Assembly: GCA_025526995.1 (NCBI GenBank) | Contig: JAHLKG010000021.1 | Span: 434,001-498,000 of the forward strand | Direction of reading: 5' to 3' | Length of the DNA: 64,000 nucleotides | Source: Powellomyces hirtus | Lineage: Eukaryota; Chytridiomycota; Chytridiomycetes; Spizellomycetales; Powellomycetaceae | Part shown: piece after piece, positions 34,628-48,100 of the stretch | How positions within the stretch are numbered: the first letter of the stretch is position 1 | How the letters are laid out: each line of letters starts with the position of its first letter | Position numbers and translations under genes: made by a program | Notes under the pieces: model-generated | Databases searched by the model: none | The model's input: only the letters and a program-made list of their open reading frames with translations | Told to the model about the DNA's origin: nothing

Positions 34628-36116
34628 GAGCAGAAAGTTACGCTTTAAACTCTATCACAACATGCCCCCTCGTCAAAATTAGCTTTGGCACCCATCTCTA
34701 TGGATGTACAAGTAGAGCGGAGCGCCGTCCGTTAGTCAATAACAAGATGCCCTTCGACGAATTACGAATTAACAAAATACTCGCACATTTTGGTTATTGC
34801 CGATTTTGCGACGGAAAATGTTACCGTCGACAACATCCTCGCTCTCGTAACTACCTCTATCGCCGCCAACACAGAATTAAAAGTACCGACCCTGCACGCC
34901 ATCGACAGCATCGAGGAATCGAAGTATTTTTTCAGCACGAATGTGCTGGGAGCTCAACTTGCCAATCTTAAACCAGAGTGAGCAATATCAATCTCGACGA
35001 CATCACGTCCTCTCTTCTGCTTCTCGGAGGAAAGAGTGGATATGAGGTCTGCACCTATCCTGCCTTCCGTAGATCTTATTACCGACTGGGCATGAGGACT
35101 TTTTCTTCGGATGCATACGTGGAGGAGGATAAACAACACACCGCGGATATTGCATCTCCTGCCCAGAAACCAAATTAGTTAACAAGTAATACTATGAATG
35201 GCATAGCGGTTCTAATCTAGGACTTCCTGCAATGTCAATCTTTAAAGTTGGCAATCATTGTACCCTCAACTGTGATGAGGAATAAATGACGGGGTGGTAG
35301 TAAAGTTAAACCTGCCGCCAGAGCCAAAGTACTCCGTTCATTAATGCCTTTCGGTAAACGCCGCTTAGGGTAATATGTTCCGTGAAGGATCTACAATTAT
35401 CTTTACCTAGCTAGACAACTACAAATGGATAAACCAATCATGCGGCGCGCACTTCGCTGTTCAAAATGCAGTTGTTTTACCAAGCCAGCTACATGCTCCA
35501 CGGTACCATACCAGAAGTTGATCATATTTGGCGGACAGGCTTAATGTTTCTTTCGTTGACGCTGCGAACCTCGAAATGGACTAGCAGTCGGCCTGCGATT
35601 GAGAACGTCCGATATGCTCTCTTCTGCATATAAAAGAAGCCGCTGCATAGCAAAGGCTTTGTATGGTAAACCAGATGGGTGCAAGGCTGAAACTCTGAAG
35701 GGTGCTGAGCCTACCGAACAAATCGCGACAATAACCGTGACTTTTGTGCTGAAACTTTAGGAGGAACGTGCAGATATGCTATATAAATTTGATGGCAACA
35801 TTGAAATTTCCTGCACCTATCCTATGCGCAAGTGTGGCGGAAACATCCAGGAAAAATCCTTGAACATTTCAGTGACGCGCGATGGGGTGTGCGCAGTAAG
35901 GACGCGTCCGCCGCATTACGTGATGAGGGACAGCTGGAGCGGACTCGCATTTTGACATCACAGCACGGTACAGCATATACACGGATTGTACATACATCGA
36001 CTCAGCGCGAGTCAAAGCACTGCCTAATAGACTTCGTGGCTCACTAGAATACAGACTTACGCCAACTGAGCGCCATCCTCAACGTGCCTACTATCCGTTT
36101 CAGTCTGCATTCAAAC
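34628..36116. other. dynein upstream intergenic region
   Basis: About 1.5 kb. A plus-strand frame near 34790-34981 (FATENVTVDNILALVTTSIA...) looks protein-like for about 60 codons but has no ATG or splice partner and may be a relic. The remainder, AT-rich, shows no gene. The region just before 36117 should hold the dynein promoter or a 5' UTR exon (TTTCAG at 36098-36103 could be an acceptor). Confidence 0.35.
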
Positions 36117-39100
36117 ATGTTGGAGGGAGCTACTCTCCCTCCTGACGCTGAGCACAAGCTCCCCAAGTCACCCAGGGGTGGCGCAACACATGACGAATCA
36201 AAGCATCGGTCTAACAGTAACCTGCACCCAGCTGAATTGCTTGTAGCCGATATTGGTGGAACGGGCCTGAAGCAATTGGGAAAGTATGCGTACCGTCTCC
36301 CGACGGACGACCGCGCGAAGCAGCGTGCAGATGCGCTAGCGGCCCGCTTGTACACTGTTTCTGGCTCAAATCAAGTTCCTAGATTTGATGCCAGGACTCT
36401 ACCAGATGGATCACGGCGACCGTCCAGTACCGAAAAACTGGCACCACTTTCACACTGGCCTTCTAGCGATCCTAGTGCACATCACATATCATCCCACTTG
36501 GGCCGACCAGGAAAGCCTACCCTTTGCGCGAAAAAGCAGGATGTTGTACCTGCGAGTTCATCCCAATCCTATTCTGCGCGTCGGCCAGCACCCACGAAGG
36601 AAATCATTGGGCTCAATCATCTGATGAAGCCCCACAAAGCCGATGACAACACCTTGAGCGCAGAGATCACAAAGCGTACGAGGAGCGTCGTACCTCCCAT
36701 TGGTGGTGGTGGCGACGGTGTGTTGCAACCGGAAAACAAACGTATCAAAGTGACTGGGTCAGGAGATCTGATGGAAGGAATTCAGAATGAGGTCACCCCG
36801 GATACAAAGGCGCCGGACACCACGGGAACAACAAATCGCACAACTAAGGAGCTCTTTGCATTTATCAAGCACCTTGAGGCTCATCCGCAATCAAAGGAAT
36901 TTCTTTATTTGAATCCCGTGAGAATATCCGTGAAGAGGGGCCAACCGTTGTTCAATCCGTACAATCTTGAAATCGTGGACTACGCGGAAGTAGATAAAGT
37001 TGGCGGCTATTATACGATTAGCGCTTCGGTAGGGTTTATGTAGATAGCCCCGCATTTACTGTTTCGATACTGACCCATCGTATCGCTGTAGGGGGTGACT
37101 CATTTCGATGTTCAAGGCCACGGTGATTTTACGCCCCTGAGTCAATGGTTGCGAGAATATAAACTCTTCCATTCGCTTCTCAAGATCACATTTTTTGGAC
37201 AATACCGCCTTTGGAAATGCTTTTCGCTATGGAGACGAACTGTGCTTCACACCAAAATTGCGCACAATCGACGGCAACTGTCCAAGAATCTCTTTGTCGT
37301 CCATCCAATTCTTCGAACCGCTCTGCTGGACATCCGAGCGAGATGCGTTTCGGTGCTGAGTACAAAACGACTTGTCAACATCCAGAGCGGAAAGAGCTAT
37401 GAGTTGGGTGATTTTGTGCGCGAGCAGAAACTATGGGTTGAGGAGATCAGCTCGGGAACTTTGAAGGAATGGGAGAATGGGATTCGAAAACTAGTGGAAG
37501 ATGCCGGCATTGCATGCTTGCGGGAGAAGGGATTCGACATGGACTTCTCCGGTGATGGCGGCGATCATCATGAAGGAGAGGCGGCTGGGCCACTGGAAAT
37601 CACAGAAGATGCTTCACTGGCCGAGCACAGCAAAGCGCTTTCAAGTAGTCGGCCGCTTAGTGGCGCTCGGAACGCGGATACTTCAGCTGAGCCGCGTAAG
37701 CTGACATACACTGAGCAAGCAGCACGACGAACCGAATGCCGTCGACTGCAACGGTTTGTTAAGCTTGCCGATTACATGATTGTAACCACACTGCATATGC
37801 TGACGATTGAAAGCGTGCGGGATCTGCTGCGATCCGTATTCCGAGGTTGCGTCGATGATGACGTTTATGTTGACTCTGCTGGAGGAGGCACAATCACGAT
37901 CACCGACCCTGCAATGTTGGGAGAGAGCGGCTTGTCAGAGCTGTTACAAGAGGAAGATTCTCGCCGTGGAAGCAGACCATCGTTGGAACGCACAAACTCG
38001 ACTACCGGAGGCGATGTCTTTGGCCTAGGAGCTGGAGGCGTTGTTCAGGTTGGAGGAGTGGTTGTCGGTGAAGACATTGGCACTACCGAGATTGCGGATG
38101 CGGCATTTGACGGATTCTTCGGCATCCTTAGCAAAATTATCCGGCAATCCATGCCGAAGATGGATCTGATTGAAGTCATTGAAGAAACTGGTCCAACACA
38201 AGGGGCTGCCGATTTCATGGATTTGGGATCAGACGAGGGTTTGACTACTGAAAAGCCGGGGAAGGCATCTGGGGCTGCAGAGAAGTCCGATGCCGGCCAG
38301 GCCCGAAAAACCGCAGTTCAGGCAGAAAAGCCTGCAGCCTTCGACCCATTATTCCGGACAGAGCTGTTACTTAAATTGACCAGCGCCATCAAGAGCTTGT
38401 ACTTTGCTCCATCGCTACCAGATCTTCTTACGGCGGTCGACATCCTATTCAAAGTGTATCTCAGCACTGTGGAGAAGGTCAGTTTACTCACCAACACAAT
38501 TGCATATCTCGATCCTGCGAACGTTGCCGGGGGGGCCTATTCGTCTGTCCGTGGCTTAGAGGAAGCAGAGTACGGCGAGGGCCCACAGGTGACGACAATT
38601 ATCACCGAAGGTGCATACTTTCGTGAGATATGTGGGCGAATTCGCGGTGCGCTTGTTGGCATCTTCTCAAATGCTGCCGCTTGGATGAAGACATGGGAAG
38701 AGGTCCGCGGAATGTGGGTGGAGAACGAGGAGTTCAGAGGCCTCGTTGCATTAGAGGCGGCAGCTGGTCCGGTTGCTGTTTTGATGGCCACTGTGGAGGA
38801 AAGCCCCGCGCGCGAGGGCGGCGTGGCAGCGGTACTACTCGCTGCCAAGGACACAATTATTGCAGCGAAGGCAGTAGCGCAGGCGCCTGTTGAAGCTGAA
38901 GAAGTTCTGAAAGAAGATGAGGCCCCGCTGCCAGAGCGAGAGCCGACTCTTCTAGATCTAAGTTCTACCATTGCTACCAAGCCCGACGGCACAACATATT
39001 CTCCAATTGTCGAGTTTTTCGAGCATTACCTCGCAAAGTTCGCATTGCAGCGGCAGACCATGGCTGCGATTCCAACCACATCAACTATCAACAACCTGAT

Positions 39101-42100
39101 GATAGATACTACCACTCTAAAGAGCATTCTCGTGCCAAGCCCCGAGCGGTGTTTTGCCGAAGTTGCGAAAATCCTTCCCGGTCTCTCACGAGACAAAAAT
39201 GAGCTGCTTCTCAACGAGGTGCAGGCCTGGGTTAGAATCTTGAATACACAGCCATCCAACGTCGAAGGTTTCGTGGAGTATCTGGAATGGCTTGAAAAAG
39301 GTGAGCGCCCTTATTTTCATGACGTTCGTGTGTGCCACATGTGACTAGGTGACTCCTTCTAATCATGCATTCGGTTGAATCAAAGTTAAAGGGTCGATGC
39401 CTCTGGTCGAGCAGCTTTACTACGAGGTTTCACGCCTTTACAAGCAAATGGAACAATATAAGATCGCAATTCAGCCTACAGATCTTGCACTGTATCAGAC
39501 CCTCGGGCCAACATTGCGACAGCTCAAAGAAGTTGTAGACATGGCGTCAGACACGAAAGAAGAGAACATCTCAAAGTTCTCCGTGGAACTAGACAAGGCT
39601 TTGAACGACCTCATGACAGAAGTGTCCGACATTCGCAACCGTGCGCAAGATCCGATGGTTTTGAATGTAGGCGCCAAAAGCGAGCTTGTCATCAAGTTCC
39701 TGGAAGACTTGCGGTCTCAGCTTGAGAAAATTGATGCCACGAAAAGTCGCTACGAACAGTGGGGCGTATTGTTCAAGAGCGGGGGCAGCATCGCAGCCAT
39801 GCAGAAAATGGCTGCTGGTGATCCTGCCGCCAAACAGAGTCAGATGGCTGCGCAAACTTCCAAGATGGGCGAGCTAGAAGACACAAAGACGGAAGTGGAT
39901 ATGAAGCGAACTCTCTGGATGAGCTTGAAGGATTGGGATGGCATCACTCGGTAAGAGTTATTGGTTCCGACTTGTGTTAATCCTTGCCATGACTGCTGAT
40001 TTGTTTGTGCTAATAGGGTGTGGCGAGAGGGATCATTTGACACCCTCAACACGGAGGAGATGAACACTCAAATCCAAGCGTATGTGAAGATTGTGTACAA
40101 TCTTGACAAAGGCCTTCCACCGAACGAAGTGGTCCCGAAGCTAAAAGGAATGGTTGACGAGTATCGCACAATGTACGGTACCATCGTGGATCTGCGGAAT
40201 CCAGCATTGAAACCTCGTCACTGGGAGAAGATCCAGGATGCTCTTGGCAAGGCGTTGGTTCGAGACGAGACGTTTACCCTGGACAAACTGATGGAGCTAC
40301 GTGTATTCGACTTCAAAGACGAGATCAGCAACATTTCTAGTCAAGCTGGCTCCGAATCTGCACTTGAGGAGATGTTAGGCAAAGTCGTCAAGACTTGGAG
40401 CGAGGCTGAATTTGTTGTGGCTGCGTACCGGGAGGCTAAGGATGTGTTTATTTTGGGCTCCGTCGAGGATGTGCAGACGCTGCTGGAAGACAGCCAAGTG
40501 ACTATTGCGACGATCAAGGGCTCTCGGTTCATTGGGCCGATTCGCACAGAGGTTGAGCGGTGGGATAAGCAGCTCGGGTTATTTTCGGAAACCCTTGATG
40601 CATGGTTGAACTGTCAGCGAAACTGGCTCTACCTGGAGAGCATTTTCTCGGCACCAGATATTCAGCGGCAGCTGCCGGACGAGGCCCGGATGTTCGCCCA
40701 GGTGGACAGAAGCTGGAAAGACACAATGCGAAAGGTCCACCGCAACCCGAATGCAATGAAATCAGGCACAACCCCGGGTTTGCTCGAAACCATGCAGCAA
40801 AACAACATTTTGTTGGATCAGATTCAAAAATGTCTGGAAGACTATCTGGAGAGCAAGCGACTGCTTTTCCCACGTTTCTATTTCCTCTCCAATGAAGAGC
40901 TGCTGGAAATCCTCTCTCAGACACGAAACCCGCAGGCGGTACAACCGCATTTGAGCAAGTGTTTTGATGCCATAAAAAGTCTGGAGTTTTCCTCCGCAGA
41001 TCCCAAGAGCATCGATATTGCTGCAATGATCAGCCCAGAAGGAGAGCGCGTTCCGTTTGTCAAGACGATAAAAGCACGCGGAAACGTTGAGGCATGGCTT
41101 GGGAGTGTAGAAGAAGGCATGGTGGCTGTCCTGCGAAGACTAATCAAACAGGCTCTTGCGGAGTTTGAGGAAGCAAAACGCTCTGATTGGGTGAGAGAGC
41201 ATGTTGGCCAGGTAGTCTTGACTGGAAACCAGGTTTTGTGGTGTCGAGATGTTAGCGATTGCTTGAAAACCGCAGATCCGATCCGAGCGCTACACGCTTT
41301 CAAAGACAAGTGTGCTAAGGTTAGAAGGGCTCCCATTGGCGATTTCTATGATGTGCTAACTGTTCCACCCGGACGATGCAGAATTTGGCAGGAGTGGCCG
41401 CACTCGTTCGAGGCGATCTCACCAAAATTCAGCGTGCCATACTCGGAGCCCTCATTACTATGGATGTTCACAATCGTGATATAGTACAGAACCTCATCGA
41501 TGCCAAGATCACTGGCCTCGGGGATTTTGAGTGGACTAAGCAGCAACGATATTATTGGGATGTCGATTCCGACACCTGTCTTGTACGCATGTCCACATCC
41601 ACTTTCATCTATGGATATGAATACCTTGGATGTTCTGCTCGACTTGTCATCACCCCGCTCACCGATCGCTGTTACCTGACGCTTACCGGAGCAATGCAAC
41701 TCAACCTCGGTGGATCTCCACTTGGGCCAGCTGGCACGGGCAAGACTGAGACAGTTAAGGATTTAGCCAAAGCTCTGGCTCGACAATGTGTAGTCTACAA
41801 TTGTTCCGACGGAATGGACTACAAAATGATGGGCAAAATGTTCGCCGGACTAGCTCAGTCGGGAGCCTGGTGCTGCTTTGATGAATTTAACCGAATTGAC
41901 ATTGAAGTGCTATCCGTCATCGCTCAGCAACTTCTCACCATAAAAAATGCGAAAGACATGAAGGCCAGCCGGTTCATGTTCGAAGGGCGAGAAATTAGGT
42001 TGATTGACACTTGTACGGCATTCATCACCATGAACCCTGGATATGCCGGACGGCAGGAACTACCCGACAATCTGAAGGCCCTGTTCAGACCAATTGCCAT

Positions 42101-45100
42101 GATGATCCCAGGTATGCTTAGAATCTTTGTCCGAACCATCCCAGGTGAACTAAGCTTATTCCTTGATTTCAAGATTATGGGCTTATTGCGGAGATTATGC
42201 TCTTCTCAGAGGGCTTCGAAAATGCTCGCGTTCTTGCCGGGAAGGTTGTCAACCTTTATAAGCTGTGTTCCGAACAACTCTCACAGCAGGATCACTATGA
42301 CTTTGGCATGAGAGCTGTGAAATCCGTTTTGACGATGGCGGGAGCTCTCAAACGCAACAACCAGGAATTGAGCGAGGAGATGGTGCTAATTCGTGCTTTA
42401 CGAGATTCGAACTTGCCGAAATTCTTGGCGGAGGACATTGGGTTGTTCCGAGGAATCCTGTCCGATCTTTTCCCTGGGGTTGGAATCAAGGAGCAAGACT
42501 ACGGTGCTCTCGTCGCGACAATCAAGGAGGTGATCATAGAAAAGAAAATGGAAGTGGAAGAAAGTTTCGTTACCCGCATTTGTCAATTGTACGAAACAAA
42601 CAAGATTAGGCACGGTGTCATGCTGGTAGGTCCCACCGGCGGGGGCAAAACAGCATGCTATCAGGTACTGCAAGAAGCCTGTACGAAGCTGAAGGAGCGC
42701 GGTCACGATGACTTTCAAGCGATTAAGACATGGGTGCTTAATCCAAAATGTATTTCCATGATGGAGCTCTACGGGGAATTCAATCTGGCAACAATGGAGT
42801 GGAAAGACGGTCTCATCGGATATGTATTCCGTCAGCAAGTGCAAGATAGCAGCCTCGATGAGAAGTGGACTGTTTGCGATGGACCAGTCGATGCCCTTTG
42901 GATTGAGAACATGAATACCGTTCTGGATGACAACAAATTGCTTACACTTATTAACGGAGAAAGAATCAAGATGAGCAACACGATGCACATGTTGTTCGAA
43001 GTAGCGGATCTTGCTGTTGCATCCCCCGCTACGGTTAGCCGATGCGGAATGGTGTACATGGATCCTACGAATCTCGGCTGGCGCGCTTTCGTGAAGAAAT
43101 GGCTTCGAAAGCTTCCGGCGGCTGTAACGCAGGAGTTGAAAGACATGCTGTGGGGATACTTTGACGCCTACATTGATACTGGCCTCCGCTTTGTTCGCAA
43201 GCAATGCCAGGAGTACGTGAAGTCGGTGGATCTCAATCTCGTTGAAAGCTTGAGCAAGCTCCTTCAAACATTTATCAACAAGAAGGAAGTCGACCTGACG
43301 AGAAACATCGGCGATTTGAAAGGCCTCTTCGCCCACCTGTTCGTGTTTTGCTATATCTGGGCTCTGGGAGGAAATCTTGCTGACGGATACCAAGATGCAT
43401 TTGACACCTTTCTCCGCGACTTGTTGGATACGGTTCCTATTCCAGATGTTCAATTACCATCGGCCAACAACGTGTTCTGCTATTACATTGACATCAAGAA
43501 CAAATCGTTCGCATTGTGGGACGACCTCGTTCCGGCGTTCAAGTATGCAGCCGATGTGCCATTCTTCCAAATGATGGTTCCCACTAGCGACACCGTAAAA
43601 TACGAGTATTTCCTCGAAGCTCTCATCAGCAATGGGTTCCCGACGCTTTTCACCGGAAACACGGGAGTTGGAAAGTCCATAATTGTGCAGAACATGCTGA
43701 ATCGATGTTGCAAACCGTACGGTTGGGTACCTGTCGCCCTCAACTTTTCCGCCCAAACTAATAGCGCCCAGACACAACAAATCATGGAGCTAAAACTTGA
43801 AAAGAAGCGAAAGAACATCATGGGTGCTCCCACCGGGTTCAACAAGATCATCTTGTTCGTTGACGACCTCAACATGCCAAAGCTTGACACTTATGGATCT
43901 CAACCTCCGATTGAGCTACTCAGACAGTACCTCGATTTCCAGGGCTTCTACGATCGCGAGAAATTGACATGGAAAGCCGTGGAAGACATTGAACTGGTGG
44001 CTGCTTGTGCACCGCCGGGAGGTGGCCGTAACAACGTAACCCCGCGACTGTTACGCCATTTCAACCTATTCAACATCCCAGCACCTAGTGAGCTCTCCCT
44101 TGGCAAAATCTTCCGCGCAATCGTAGAGGGCTTTTTGCGGAACGGATTCACTGCGGATGTCAAAAGCGTCAGTGACGCTATGGTGAACTCGTCCATTGAA
44201 ATCTACCATCGAATGTGCACAGAGCTGCTTCCAACGCCAGCCAAGTCGCATTATACCTTCAATCTGCGGGATCTCTCGAGGGTCGTGCAAGGTGTGCTGC
44301 AAGCGCGGCCGCAAGTGGTTCAAGCAAAGATGGACATCGTCAAGCTCTTTTGCCATGAATCGTCGAGGATTTTCCACGATCGTCTGATTGATGACGCGGA
44401 TAGGACGTACTTCAACAGTCTCCTGTCGGAACTTGTGGAAAAGAACTTTGGCGTCAGTATTCCGAAAGAAACGCTTACCCAGAGGCCAATCATGTTCGGC
44501 GATTTTGGAAAGCGGGGAGTGCCTCAAGAGGAGCGTCTGTATGTTGAGATGGCTGACATGAAGGTCATGAATACTTTGTTGGAAGAATATCTTGAAGAGT
44601 ACAACGTTACGAACAACAAAGATGTGAGACTCATTTTCTTTATGGATGCCAAACAACATATCACGCGGATCAACCGAATCATCCGGCAGCCTCGAGGGAA
44701 TGCTTTATTGGTTGGAGTGGGTGGGACAGGAAAGCAGTCTTTGACCCGCCTCGCCTGTCACATATCAGACTATCAATGTATTCAGATTGAACTCACGCGA
44801 ACTTACGGTCATGTTGAGTGGCGAGAAGATATAAAGCGTCTCTATCGCCTTGCGGGACAGGAAGGAAAAAACACAGTGTTCTTGTTATCGGACACCCAGA
44901 TCAAAACGGAAACTTTTCTAGAAGACGTCAACAATATCCTGAACTCGGGTGAAGTTCCTAACCTTTTTGAGTTTGACGAACGAGAGAAGATCCTGGGAGA
45001 TCTGAGATCTGTCTGTCGCGAAAAAGGTTTTCCAGAAGACCGTGACAGTGTGTATCAGTTCTTCATCAATCGGGTCCGGGATAACCTACACATTGTCTTT

Positions 45101-48100
45101 GCCACCAGTCCGGTTGGGGAGACATTCCGGACTCGATGCCGTATGTTTCCCTCTCTTGTTAACTGCTGTACGATTGACTGGTTTGACGAGTGGCCGACGG
45201 ACGCTTTACTGTCAGTCTCCAAGCGTTTCTTGGAATTTGTGGACGTTGGCTCCGATGTTATGAAAGACAAAATCGCTGAGATGTGCGTAGAGATCCACGA
45301 GTCTGTAGGGGAACTAGCAAAGAAGTTCTGGGCTGAGCTTCGCAGACGATACTACACAACCCCTACGTCATACCTGGAACTGATCAACCTATACATCTCA
45401 ATGCTGCAAGAGAAAAGAAAGGAGCTTGGTAGCTCCCGGGACAGGTTGCGAAATGGACTTAACAAATTGCTGGAAACAAACGAATTGGTTGCGAAAATGC
45501 AAGTGGAGCTGGAGCTTCTTGGACCGGAGCTGAAACAAAGAGCACAGGACACGGAAGTACTTATGGTGAAAATTGGCAAAGATCAGGAGACTGCAGACGG
45601 CGTCAGAAAGGTGGTTTCCGAGGAGGAGATTGTTGTGCGGGCAAAGGCAACAGAAACAGAAGCGATAGCTGCAGAAGCTCAGCGGGATCTCGACGAAGCC
45701 CTGCCAGCATTAAACGCCGCATACAAAGCCCTGGACGCTCTGGACAAGAAAGATATTGCGGAACTCAAGGTTTTCAGTAAGCCTCCTGACGCGGTTCTCA
45801 TGGTCCTCGAAGCTATATGCACCCTCTTCAAAGTGAAGCCCGACTGGGATAGTTCCAAGAAGCTCTTATCGGACCCCCAGTTCATGAGAAAGATGGCCGA
45901 GTTCGACAAGGATAACATTCCCGAATCTGTGTCAAAAAAGTTGAAAAAGTATATCGAAAATCCCAACTTCAATCCCGAGGCAGTGGAGAAGGTGTCGAAA
46001 GCTTGCAAGAGTATGTGCATGTGGGTCATTGCCATGGATCTGTACTCTCGTGTCAACAAAGAGGTGGCCCCAAAAAGAAGACGTTTGGAGGAAGCAGCCG
46101 CGGCGCTGGAATCCACTCGAGCCAAACTGGCAGAGAAGGCAGCAGCTCTCGCCGAAGTGGAATCTCAGCTGAGCAAACTGAAAGCTCAATATGAACAATC
46201 AATAGCGAGTAAACGGGAGCTGGCAGACAAAATGGAGGAAACAACTCGACGACTTGCGCGCGCTGGAAAGTTGACGACTGCCCTCGCCGATGAACAGATT
46301 CGTTGGGCAGAGTCGGTTGAGCGACTCAATCAGCAGATAGAGGACCTCGTCGGAAACATCTTCCTGAGTGCAGCTTGTGTAGCATACTTTGGGGCTTTCA
46401 CGTCTACATTCCGCGGGGAGCTGGTAGCTGGATGGATCAAGCGATGCCAAGAGATCGGCATCCCAGTATCTGAGAATTTCAACCTCTTCGACACCTTGGC
46501 AGATCCTGCTGTGGTCAGAGACTGGAACATTCAAGGCTTGCCAGCAGATCCTCTATCTATTGAAAACGGAATCTTAGTGACAAGGGGAAGGCGATGGCCT
46601 CTGATGATAGATCCTCAAGGTCAAGCCAACCGATGGATCAAGGCATTGGAAGGAAATGACCTGAAAATCGTGAAATTGAGCGATCCGAAGTTCCTCCGGT
46701 CTTTGGAGAACGCAGTTCGCACGGGTCAGCCGGTATTGATGGAGGACGTGGGAGAGACCCTGGATCCGTCTTTGGAGCCTTTGCTGTTGAAGCAAACGGT
46801 GCGCCAAGGAGGAAGACTTCTCATGAAGCTAGGCGATTCATTCGTGGAATACGATCGCAATTTCAAGCTTTACATTACTACCAAGCTTTCGAACCCTCAC
46901 TATCTTCCGGAGGTTTGCATCAAAGTTACAATCATCAATTTCACCGTCACAAACGTTGGATTGGAAGGGCAACTATTGGCGGATGTCGTAAGACTGGAAC
47001 GTCCAGAGCTGGAAGAGCAACGGAACTCACTTATCGTGAACATTGCTGCTGACCGGAAGGCTTTAAAGGATATTGAAGAGCGCATTCTCAAGCTCCTGTT
47101 CAATTCGGAAGGGAACATCCTAGACGACGAGGAGCTCATCAACACTCTAAATCAGTCTAAAGTCACATCAGCCGCCATCAAGGAACGTGTGGCCCAAGCG
47201 GAGCTAACCGAGAAGGAGATCAACACAGCCCGTGAGAAATATCGACCAGTGGCCATTCGCGGATCCGTCCTATACTTTGTCATTGCAGACCTGGCTGGCA
47301 TCGATTCTATGTATCAGTTTTCGCTGAAATATTTTAAGAACCTCTTCAGCACATGTATTCAGCACTCCGAAAAAGCGGATGATCTTCAGAGGAGAATCGA
47401 GATCCTCTGCAAAAACGCGACATACAGCACTTTCGCCAATGTGTCTCGCGGCCTCTTCGAACAGCACAAAATGACGTATTCATTTATGATTTGCATTCAA
47501 ATCCTTCGAGAACAAAAAATTGTCGATGACTACGAATGGAACTTCCTGTTGCGAGGCGGGGGCGGTCTACTTGGCGCTGAGTTGCCTGTGAAGCCCAACG
47601 TTCGCTGGCTGTCCAATACAATGTGGGAAAATCTCTGCGATCTGTCTCGAGCAATACCAGAATTTGGATATACCGTGGAACACATGCAGATGTACACCAT
47701 GGAATGGGAAGCTCTCGTGGAGTCAGATACGCCATATAGCTGTGTTGTTCCAGGCGAGACAGGCTCGCAGTTGACTGATTTCCAGCGATTACTGCTCATC
47801 AAAGTACTGCGGGAGGAAAAACTTGTCTCATCGTGTGTCGAGTTCGTCAAAAAAAACATGGGATCAGCCTATATTGACATTCCGCCGCTTGACCTTGCCG
47901 TCGCATACAAGGACATTGACAACCGAACTCCCTTCATCTTCATCTTGTCAACGGGATCCGATCCGGTCTCCGCCTTGATGAAGTTCGCGGCCTCCAAAGA
48001 AGTGAATATGCAGGAGAGGCTACATATGATATCCTTAGGACAAGGCCAGGGTCCAATCGCTGAGCAGTTGCTGCGACGAGCAATAGTGTCAGGGGACTGG